A stretch of DNA of 64,000 nucleotides from Mytilus trossulus (Eukaryota > Mollusca > Bivalvia > Mytilida > Mytilidae): positions 69,599,999 to 69,663,998 of the forward strand of contig NC_086382.1 of NCBI RefSeq assembly GCF_036588685.1, given 5' to 3'. Below the pieces are notes generated by a model. That model was not told the origin of the DNA. It ran no database searches and saw nothing but the letters and a program-made list of their open reading frames with translations. The number at the start of each line of letters is the position of its first letter. Position 1 is the stretch's first letter. A program made the translations under genes and the position numbers. Below are positions 55,051 through 64,000 of the stretch, piece by piece.

Positions 55051-58000
55051 GTTCCTGGTCCCAATATCCCGGGCTTAAAACATGAAATCCCGAGGTTCTG
55101 AATTTATTATACAAATTAAATATCTCGACATCCCGAAATTCGAAAAAAGAAATCCCGGATCCCGAAATTTCGATCTTAAAAACACCCGTTCCAGACGTCC
55201 CGAAAGGGTATTTTCTTTTTACAGTCAATTCTCAGTTTAATAATTGATCCACAGCGGTCATTGATATATTATTCAGACCCTCTCTATTTAAAAAACCCTG
55301 TGACTGTCGTGAATAGTTTTAAAACTTGAAAATGATATCAGACAGAAAATAATCTTTATTCGTAGTATATGTATTTGTTTCAAAGTAAAAGGAAAAACGC
55401 AAACCGGAGGTCTAATCTGATTTAAATTTCGTCTATAAGAGAGAAAATACACTGTATTCGTAGTACAAGTAATAGCTTTGCTAAAAAGCTTGCCGTATTT
55501 TAGCTGATTATATTGAGATCAGTGGTTTGTGAGTAGTTTATTTTTATTGGAATATTGCACTTCAAGCAATATGAAAACATAGCGCTTTTTTCTACTAATA
55601 TGTCATTTTTGTTGTATTATTGGTGGACCTGTGTTATAATGGAAGGAGACTTAATAAAATTGAGAATGGAAATGGGGAATGATATTATAATAAAATGTAT
55701 TCTGTGTCTATAATCAACTTGATAAAAATAGCATATAACGTAAACATACTTTTGAGGATTACTACTTGACAAAATGGTTAACAACAGAAGGTAGTGGTGG
55801 ATCCAGAGGGGGGGGGCGTAGAGGGTGTACGCCCCATCCCCCCCTTTTTGCTTGTTTTTTTTTTAAATGATTAATCATACTAGACTATGTGAACTTCACC
55901 ATTTCCTGTGTACTCTATTATTTAATTTTTATGCGACAATTCTTTACTTAAGAAGATATTTTTCGCTATAATTTACTGATTGTCAAAGTCTTGTGATTCG
56001 CTATGGTGGAGTTGACCAGTGCTTCGAAAAACGTCGCTCAGTCATTTTGAAATTCAAATTACAGTAACACATTGCTTAAGCTGAGGATGACAATCATGAC
56101 ACCTTCAAAGCGTCATAGGTTTGAGCAAGAACATATTGACTTCTATTTCACTATTCCACCAAACAGGAAGTAATACTCTATAGACTATAACACTCTCATG
56201 AAAAAAGTTCCATGGCAATATCATTTACCTACGAAAACATGTTAAACCCCAAACGCCATTGTCATGATTGATATGGACTATATATAAATTACTGTTGGTG
56301 TGAACCAAGCTTTGCGTTGAAGACCAAACTACAACCTTTAATAGATTACTTTTATAAATTGTGACTTGGATAGAAATGATAGACAGTTGACTTTGGTACT
56401 TACATGTATATGAGATCCAGTTTTATAACACATTTTTTTGTAATAAATTTAAAACATATTTAATTCTGTAATATCTGATAATATGTATCAGTTATTTGTG
56501 ATTTTTAATTTGATGTGTACTGGTACTCTCTGGTAATGCTAGTATCAGCATGATTAGTTGTGATAAAAAAAAATTGGGCAGTTGTCATATGCAGGTACAC
56601 CACATGTGGATCTTCTTTCCCCTCTCATTTATAAAATTGTGCATGATATTTATCACAGAAACGCACCAGTATTTTGGTGAATGAAACAGTCTTGTCATAT
56701 TAAATTAAAGTCAGAGGTTGAGTAAGAGGGTTTTTCTAGGGGCCTGGGCTACCCCTTTTTTAGGAAAACTTTTGTTGTTTTTATAGGGCATCACTGAAGC
56801 ATGACTGAAGTTGGCCCCTTCTTAGGCAGTCAGTGTGTTCCAATTATGAAAATTTCTGGATCCACCACTGAAAGTTTGAGTATAGTTAGATAACATTTAA
56901 TTTATGACAAATTATGTTGAAATTTGCACAGATAATGAATGAAAAATCTAGTAAATTAAAAAATAGGCACTATTATTAAAAGCTTTCCTTGCTTATTCAA
57001 AAGGACATATAATATCCTTCATGCTATTCTGATCTGAGTTTTTATTCATACATACATGTAGTCTGGTGCTGTTCCAAGTAGTCTTCTCTTTTCTGTTTCT
57101 TGAGAAGTATTTGTTCAAAGGAGGTGTACATGTAAGATGAATTATGAAAAAAAGAGCCATGGCCAGGGGCCCTAAGCTTGAAAGAATTTGGTGTTGAACA
57201 AGTAAAATGTTTGCATTGACAATAAATATAGCCTTTGTTAGAGGTGACCCAGGTGGCCTTTCTCTAAATCTCAGCTTTATTAAACATATTTCTGGGCTAG
57301 GTTGAAAAATAAAGAAAATTACTTTGAAAAAATCTAATAGAAATACACCAAATTTGGAAGACATAGATCTATTAAAATGTTTGAAATAATAAGAAAGTTG
57401 ACAAGAACTAAGCTTTTTCAGATAATTTACAGACTATTGAAGTCAGCCTATAAAAGACTCTTTGCCTTCTGAAATGTTTGCTTATACACTGTGCTTTCCT
57501 ATAATGATTTAAAATCAGTGTGATAGTTTTCATGAAGAACACTGAGCGTACAGTTATTATGACAAGATAAATGTTGTGTTACATGTATCTACCCAAATAG
57601 GTAAAATATAAAAATTATTGACTTCTAAAACCAGTGATTGATCTCCTGATTTACATCTCATCACTCTATGCAGATGCTGTGTGAAAAAAAATTTAACTTA
57701 CCAGTATGCTTCTATCCATTGAGTTGATTTATTTTTAATTATTTTGCTTTGAATACACCTTATTGCTACAATATGTATATGTCCGCCATTACAAACTGTA
57801 CATGTACATTACAAATATTCCATGTAAAAATTTGATGTTTTAATACAAAATATATGATGCCACAATGGAAAAGTAATTGTTGTATGACGTTAATGGTTAT
57901 AGAGGGACAAATTCTCAGGTCAGCTGGGACAATACATGTAAGTGGGGGTGGGGAGGTGGGCGACTTCTCCAGTCATGCTTCAGTGATTCCCTACATAATC

Positions 58001-58239
58001 AACCAAATAGTTATGTTCATCATGAAAAAATATACTAAGTGTAAGATCTGATGATGTGAATAAATTGAAATCAGACATATCAAATGAAATTTTCAGTGCT
58101 TTTTATATATTTATGGGCAATCTGATGAGTTAAGCCTTTTTTGACTGATTTTTATAGTTCGTTCTTATGATGTACTGTTATACATGTACCACTGTCCAAG
58201 ATTAGGGGGAGGATCGGAATCCAGCTAACATGTTTTACC
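55051..58239. other. Intergenic DNA with scattered repeat fragments
   Basis: Apart from R5 fragments and an AACGCAAACCGGAGGTCTAATC block (55394-55415) that recurs near 59757, I see nothing. The 123-residue minus ORF at 56993-57364 shows no family motif and overlaps repeat-like sequence, so I do not call it a gene. Confidence 0.5.
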
Positions 58240-58550
58240 CCGCCACATTATTTATGTATGTGTCTGTCCAAAGTCAGGAGACTATAATTCAGTGATTGTC
58301 GTTTGTTAATGTGTTACATATTTGTTTTTCATTCATTTTTTTATATAAATAAGGCCGTTCGTTTTCTGGTTTGAATTGTTTTATAGGTCATATCAGGGCC
58401 TTTTGTAGCTGACTATTTTGTAAAGGCTTTGATGATTGTTGAAGGCTGTACGGTGACCTATAGTTGTTAATGTCTGTGTCATTTTGGTCTCTTGTAGACA
58501 GTTGTCTCATTGGCAATCATAGACATACATGTACCACATCTTCTTTTTTA
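58240..58550 (+). repeat. R1a SINE-like repeat, nearly full length
   Basis: From CCCCGCCACATTATTTATGT and GTCTGTCCAAAGTCAGGAG to AGACAGTTGTCTCATTGGC and CCACATCTTCTTTTTT. It shows the whole layout of the family, including head and 3' end. Confidence 0.78.
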
Positions 58551-58690
58551 TAATGACTGCTGATCACCAGTGTCAATACTGGGACTATCATGGGCCAACA
58601 ACCAGTGGCGGATCCAGAAATTTTCATAAGTGCAGGCCCACCAAATTTCCCAGAAAAGGATGGCTGCCCCCTGGCCCCCTTCTAAATCAG

Positions 58691-60294
58691 CCTCCTGACA
58701 ATTCCAAAGAATAAATCATCATGTACGAGTACATTAAAGATCATCAAACTGTCTACCCCACATGCAAACATCTTTTGGGGAGTTAGCTGTGTTGCAAGTT
58801 TTTTGGGTTCGAAGGATCGTATAAATGATTGCCTTGGGGGTCATTGTCAAAATTATATAGAGCTGTGCATTGTAAAACGCTTAACTATATAATTTGCAAC
58901 AGCTGACACTGTAGTATCCTATAGTGCACTGAAACCCTTGCCAATAACAATACCGTGATGCTTGGTGTAGGCTTCTTTGTACATATCACCTTGTAATTTT
59001 TGTATTCTTCTGATCAGTATCGTCGGGTTTGTTTATTTACACTAGAAATCAATGAAGCGATGAAAGTGCTGGAAACGAAATTACATCTTCACTAAATTCC
59101 GTGATACTAATATTTTCTATTCAATATGTCAAAGCAATGAAAAATTAATGGTTATTAGTTTTATACATAGAGCATACGTTTTGTGTATTTACTATTTAAC
59201 ATTTAATCGTTATACGAAGAAATCTAATACAAAAGTATCTCAATCATTTAACCGTTTTGATACGCAGTGTAAAGTGCAAATTATACACGTCATTACTGTT
59301 CTATTTTAAGAGGATAGCAATAATACATAAATGTACAGTTTCTTACCAAAATGGCAAAATAATTTCAAGATTAAATCATCACATTGTCACAAGATTATAT
59401 AATCTGCACCAAATTGACAGATCATCATAACTAATCACTATAGCAAATGAACACTTTATCATAATATGAACCTATAACCTAGTATCATGATTTCAATCCG
59501 ACCCCACTTACGGACGCGTGGAACATATAATGCATGCCACTCATTAATAGCCAATCAGACGTTAAAATGACCTTCATTTCCCCCAGAATCATTCCGGAAA
59601 CAGCCACGAAGCAGCCATTAGATAGTATTTATAACCAATGAAATTACAGAAATACCGTAAACAGATTTACCCGAACCTGACGTTTAGCCTCTGACTAATC
59701 AGACCGTATCACCATGGTGATACGGTAATTAATGTATGTTCAAAGTATACAGAAAACGCAAACCGGAAGTCTAATCTGACTTAACATTTCGCCCAATGAC
59801 GGAAACATATCCGGACGTCTTTTTTCTCGTTTTTCACCCAAAATAACTCAATCTGAATAATCATATGAATGGATGACAAATGCGATTATGCACTGTACCC
59901 ATAGGACACAGAGGCATGTTGATAAATTTATTGTTGAAAGAAGAGAAGCGACACCAAAAATGAGGTCTTCTCGTTTAATAGTATAGATAGTTCAAATTGA
60001 GTTATCTCCCGTGTATCAGAAATAATCTCGGTATTAAATAACTTCCGTTTCGTCATTCGTCTGATGGATAGTTTTAATTGGCAAACTTATACGACATCTC
60101 CTTATTTTTATATAGACTCTTCAGGCCGACACGATTCATTGATATCTAACAAACAAAAAATTAAAAAAAAATACCGACCTCAGGGTATAATTTTCGAACG
60201 GAGCATCGTGTCTTTTGAACAATTTTGTTTTCTCCTATGAAATCAAAAACCTGAAAATTGGATGTTTTTCATCATTCTTTTTACATTTGTTCGT
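58691..60294. other. Intergenic DNA
   Basis: No ORF above background. One recurring block (GCAAACCGGAAGTCTAATCTGA, about 59758-59780). A short palindrome-like CACCATGGTG near 59712 is noted without function. Confidence 0.5.
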
Positions 60295-60600
60295 ACAAGA
60301 GAGGCGAAAGATACCACAGGGTCATCCAAATTATAAGTCGTGAATACTGAGAACGCCATATGGTTAAAAAAGAAAACAAAACACTAACAGACAAAAAATA
60401 GTGCGAAAAATACAACATAAGAAAACTAAAGACTAAACAACACGAACCCACCAAAAACTGGGGGTAAACTTATGTGCTCTGGAAGGATAATTAGATCCTG
60501 ACCAACATGTGGCACCCTTCCGAATTTCGTGCTGTTCATGTAACAATTTGTAGTACAAACTCGGTAAAAGCGGACACTATAAGAGAAATGTAAATGCAGA
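60295..60600. repeat. R3 interspersed repeat
   Basis: GCGAAAGATACCACAGGGTC ... ACACGAACCCACCAAAAAC ... GGAAGGATAATTAGATCCTGA ... GTGGCACCC. Diverged copy of the 22011-22250 family. Confidence 0.65.
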
Positions 60601-60789
60601 AACTACAGACAGGAACATGGTGAACAATACAAGCTTAGATATGTACCTAGTGTTTTTTGTTGTTGTTGTTGGGATGTACAAGTACCCGGCCACGTCCACT
60701 TGTACATGTATGTTTGTCCATCTGATGAGTAAAGCCTTTTCCAACTGATTTTTATAGTTTGTTTTTATGTTGTACTGTTGTAAAACTGT

Positions 60790-61050
60790 CCGTGATTAGA
60801 AGGGGGGATGTGCCTGTCCCAAGTCCGGAGCCTGCAATTCAGTAGTTGTCGTTTGATTTTGTGTTACATAATTGTTTTTGTTAATTTTTTTGTACATAAA
60901 TAAGGCAGTTTCGGGGCATTTTGTAGCTGACTATGTGGTATGAGCTCTGCTCGGCCGTACGTTGACCTAAAGTTGTTAATTACTGTGTCATTTTGGTCTC
61001 AGGTAGATAGTTGTCTCATTGGTAATTATACCACATCTTCTTTTTATTTT
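60790..61050 (+). repeat. R1a SINE-like repeat
   Basis: GTGCCTGTCCCAAGTCCGGAG ... GCATTTTGTAGCTGACTATG ... AGTTGTCTCATTGGTAATTATACC. Lacks part of the middle. Confidence 0.72.
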
Positions 61051-61794
61051 ATATTACATATTTTTTTGACAATTGAGCGATTCAGGTTCTTATAAGTCTA
61101 TTGATTTTCAATTTGGAAAGGTTTTACAGTTGCCTTTCTTCGATACTATTCTAAAATAAATGACACATTTTTAACGTGTGATTTTATTTTTAAACTAAGG
61201 TTCGAAGGAAAAACTTTGAAAATCATTTAAAAATATATCTATCATGGAATCTTTAAGTTTTACATACACATTGAAGGTTTGAAAGGCCTTTTAAAATAGT
61301 TCACCCGCTACTTGTACAGGCAATTCTTGATTCGAGATAATTTACAGTCAGTAGCCGATTATTTTCTGAAAACATGTGGATTTTGCAAACATTTAAATTT
61401 AAAAGGGGAGTTGGGTATGGTATTTGCGTCTGAATCAGAAATGTTTACTAGCGCAATTTATTAAGTTTTTCAACGATATCGTTGAAATTATTTTGTTCAA
61501 ACTATTTAACACTGGATTCAGAATTTTGTTTTCTCTTTTGCTTGAACAGAATATTTTTCATCAATTTCAGTGAATATATTTCAGGAAAAAAAACACACTC
61601 CCTTTTTTACAGTTATATTGTCGTTTCCTTATAGATCTTGAGATTCAGAAATTCTTTATTTTTTAATCGATATATCCGAGAATATGGTACATTAGCTTCA
61701 CCATATAAAGAAGGTGGTTCTGACATTTTTAGTATTATGCGATTTGTCAATTTACTTGTTTGATTTTAAGTTTCCTTTTTGTTTGGCTTAACGT
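61051..61794. other. AT-rich intergenic stretch
   Basis: No gene or repeat recognised. Confidence 0.5.
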
Positions 61795-62085
61795 TCAGTG
61801 GAAACTATTACACACTAGGAACCTAATGTTCAGTGGTTGTCATTTGTTAATGTGATTCATCGTTGTTTTTTTTTTTTTTTTAGATCAGATTGTTTAGATT
61901 CCTGTTTGATAAATTTTACATTAGTCATTTTCGGGGCCCTATATAGCTTGCTGTTTGTTGTGAGCCAAGGCTCCGTCTAGAAGGTCGAATTTTAACCTGC
62001 AATGGTTTTCTTTTACAAATTTTGACTTGGACAGAGAGTTCTCTCATTGTCACTTATATCACACCTTTTCCTTATATCTATACAC
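61795..62085 (+). repeat. R1b SINE-like repeat
   Basis: GAACCTAATGTTCAGTGGTTG ... GGGGCCCTATATAGCTTGC ... GTGAGCCAAGGCTCCGTC ... AGTTCTCTCATTGTCACTTA. Diverged from the 22425 copy. Confidence 0.7.
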
Positions 62086-62784
62086 ATTGCGGTCGTCGTG
62101 CAATGTATATTGTAAAAGTTTTAACGTGACTTGATATTTTCAAAATTATTCGTATGGTAAGAACAAAACGATTCGGGGATTGTGTTTTAACCACTATCTA
62201 GAAAAAAAACGACCGACAACTGTTTTGTGTGTTTTGTTTAAAAAAAATCATAATAAGGCTAGGCTCGTTTATAAAACATTGATAATTTGAACAAAAGGCA
62301 AAATGTGTGGCTAAATAGAGATATCACATGAGATAGCGAGAAAGTCATACATTTCTATATAAAAAAATTCAAACTTTACGGAGTCGAATACATCAGTACA
62401 ATGTAGCAACACAGAATAGATTATATAAAATATCATATACCCTACCAAACAAAATTCAAGTTATGCGGAAAAAAACTGCATGTCCCTAGTACGTGCTTTC
62501 AAAAAAAGTAGGAGATACCATACATGCGTGCACGTAAAAGATTTGATATGGCGGAAAAACACATCTTTTAAAAGTGTCAAAAAGAAGAAACAATTTGATA
62601 CTACATTAACAATATATATATAGTGTTTATTAATTCCGAACTGCAAAAACATATGATTATTATTGGTTTGATAAAATTCTATATCTTTGGGTATTTTCTG
62701 TTTATCCAAATGAGGTTTCTGGTAATATTCTCGTTTTACCTTAAAACGGATACCCACGTTGATTCATGGCACTATTCAAAAGAA
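62086..62784. other. Intergenic DNA
   Basis: The 98-residue minus ORF at 62461-62757 has no recognisable motif or splice context. Nothing else seen. Confidence 0.5.
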
Positions 62785-63105
62785 CTTTAAACCCGCTGTA
62801 ATTGTTTGCACATGCCCTAAGTCATGAATCTGATGTACAGCAGTTGTAGTTTGTTGATGTAGTTCATAAGTGTTTGTCGTTTATCGTTTTTATATAATAG
62901 ATTAGACCGTTGGTTTTCCCGTTTGAATGGTTAAACACTATAGTATTTTTGGGCCCTTTATAGCTTGCTGTACGATATGAGCCAATATTCTATGTTAAAG
63001 ATCGTACTTTGACCTATAATGGTTTACTTTTATAAAGTGTGACTTTGGTGTAGAGTTGTCTCATAGGCACTCATATAACCTCTTCTTATATCTATTGTTT
63101 ATTAC
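62785..63105 (+). repeat. R1b SINE-like repeat
   Basis: AACCCGCTGTAATTGTTTGC ... GATTAGACCGTTGGTTTTCC ... GAGTTGTCTCATAGGCACTC ... CTTATATCTATTG. Confidence 0.72.
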
Positions 63106-64000
63106 TAATCAATGTTTTCTAATTAATATGAGTTTTGAAATTTACTTTGGCATCTTCCGCCTCTCTTTTAATGATCATGATAAACTCTGATTGATTTTAC
63201 ACAAAGACGTGTGCATGAAGTGGTCTAATACGACATATTAGTATGTACCATATATGAGACAAAAGCGAGCGAGAGAACAACATGGTACCACACATACATC
63301 AACTAGATAAAGCATGGTAACACAACTAAATGTACAGAACATTTACGTAACAGATCATTATTAATTAAAATACAAGAATAGACCATACAAACCGAAACTA
63401 ATATCAGTTATCATTTAATACTATTAGCACTACCGAATTCGATGTTTTAGTATATAAATATAGCGAATTCGATGTTCTAGTACATAAGTATAGCGACATT
63501 AATATTGTTTTTAAAAGTGTTTTGACAGATTTAAAGTACAAAAATAACTTCAAATATTATACATTTGGTTGAAAATTTTACACAAGGGAGTCATTTAGCA
63601 ATTCATGCAGTTGGTATCAAGTATTTCGTATATCCCACAATAACATCTGATTGAAATTGTAGATAATGCTTGTCAATAATTCATGATTGTTATTTCAAAA
63701 CTGTTGATGAAAATCTATTGAATGTTAAAAACGTGCTTGATTGTTTATGAATTTACCGATTCCAGTCAAGTTTTCAGATAAAAAATATGTAATTTGATAT
63801 AAACATGATATAGCAGCTTTTTAAATACTAAATTATGTAGAACGCCAACATTGCAATTTAGTATATGTATTTTTTTATATTATTAAATTGAAAGGTGAAA
63901 ATCTGCGAGGGCCGATATAATTGTCACGACGTATTGATTTTATCCAATGATTTATAAAATCCTTGTTTTCCCCAAAGGGTCATTTGGCAAATATTTAGGA
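63106..64000. other. Intergenic DNA to the window edge
   Basis: Contains only a two-copy tandem repeat (63434-63495). No gene or other repeat recognised. Confidence 0.5.
63434..63495. repeat. Two-copy tandem repeat of about 31-32 bases
   Basis: GAATTCGATGTTTTAGTATA..AATATAGC is followed at once by GAATTCGATGTTCTAGTACA..AGTATAGC. Confidence 0.75.

Noticed and set aside
56993-57364. 123-residue minus ORF as a gene.
   Set aside because: No recognisable motif or homologue; it can arise by chance in AT-rich DNA.
62461-62757. 98-residue minus ORF as a gene.
   Set aside because: Low-complexity composition, no motif, no splice or promoter context.
1-64000. tRNA, rRNA genes or CRISPR arrays.
   Set aside because: I saw no cloverleaf with A/B boxes, no rRNA blocks and no regularly spaced repeats with unique spacers.

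Overview
The window is AT-rich animal nuclear DNA with intron-split genes, signal-peptide exons, cysteine-rich EGF modules and dense nested transposons. Several interspersed repeat families match sequences I recall from marine mussels (Mytilus), so a mytilid bivalve is my best guess. That attribution rests on memory and has not been searched.

All host coding sequence lies on the minus strand. It forms a tandem cluster of multiple-EGF-domain, single-pass membrane proteins of the MEGF10 / scavenger receptor class F type. From right to left: gene C (exons at 42027-41940, 36942-35320, 34758-34165, 33456-33333, 32364-32319) is complete and encodes 824 residues: signal peptide, about 740 residues of EGF-like modules, one membrane helix and a 19-residue tail. 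A remnant B' (29418-24839) keeps only a signal-peptide exon without ATG, a 64-base piece of the second EGF exon, a membrane exon and a terminal exon. Gene B (21938-11639) has all five exons but lacks a start codon and the TATA promoter block, and carries a 1-base frameshift in a T6 run and an in-frame stop; I call it a pseudogene. Gene A (4427 to beyond position 1) is intact as far as seen and leaves the window on the left. The exons share one plan: phases 1-1-1-2, with big EGF exons of 1623, 1624 and 1623 bases in A, B and C.

Between genes C and B lies a partial tandem duplication (about 20470-26735 and 28401-34228, a constant 7480-base offset over the core, about 99.6% identical by eye). 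The copies are separated by a 1.5-kb LTR with its primer-binding site and about 150 bases of leader. Unit 1 alone carries a Helitron and unit 2 alone carries a SINE-like insertion. The Helitron has a clean empty site in the other unit.

The rest is mobile DNA. At 5809-8984 is an element with >100-base inverted repeats that begin CAC and 5-base target duplications; a TTA-flanked MITE is nested in it. At 9545-10950 and 15041-15520 are tandem 350-365-base repeats with a hammerhead-ribozyme-like core and a strongly structured head; the first is split by a Helitron. At 37017-39612, inside intron 1 of gene C, is a large near-palindrome. At 43336-53513 is a TAA-flanked inverted-repeat element holding a BEL/Pao retrotransposon (44989-53119, with LTRs and GTCGT duplications), which in turn holds a 5'-truncated LINE (about 49466-51778). 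From 53514 to 64000 I see only intergenic DNA with repeat copies.

The cluster plausibly supplies cell-surface recognition receptors, but the short tails lack the phagocytic signalling motifs of Draper/CED-1, so any signalling would need a partner. That role is inference.
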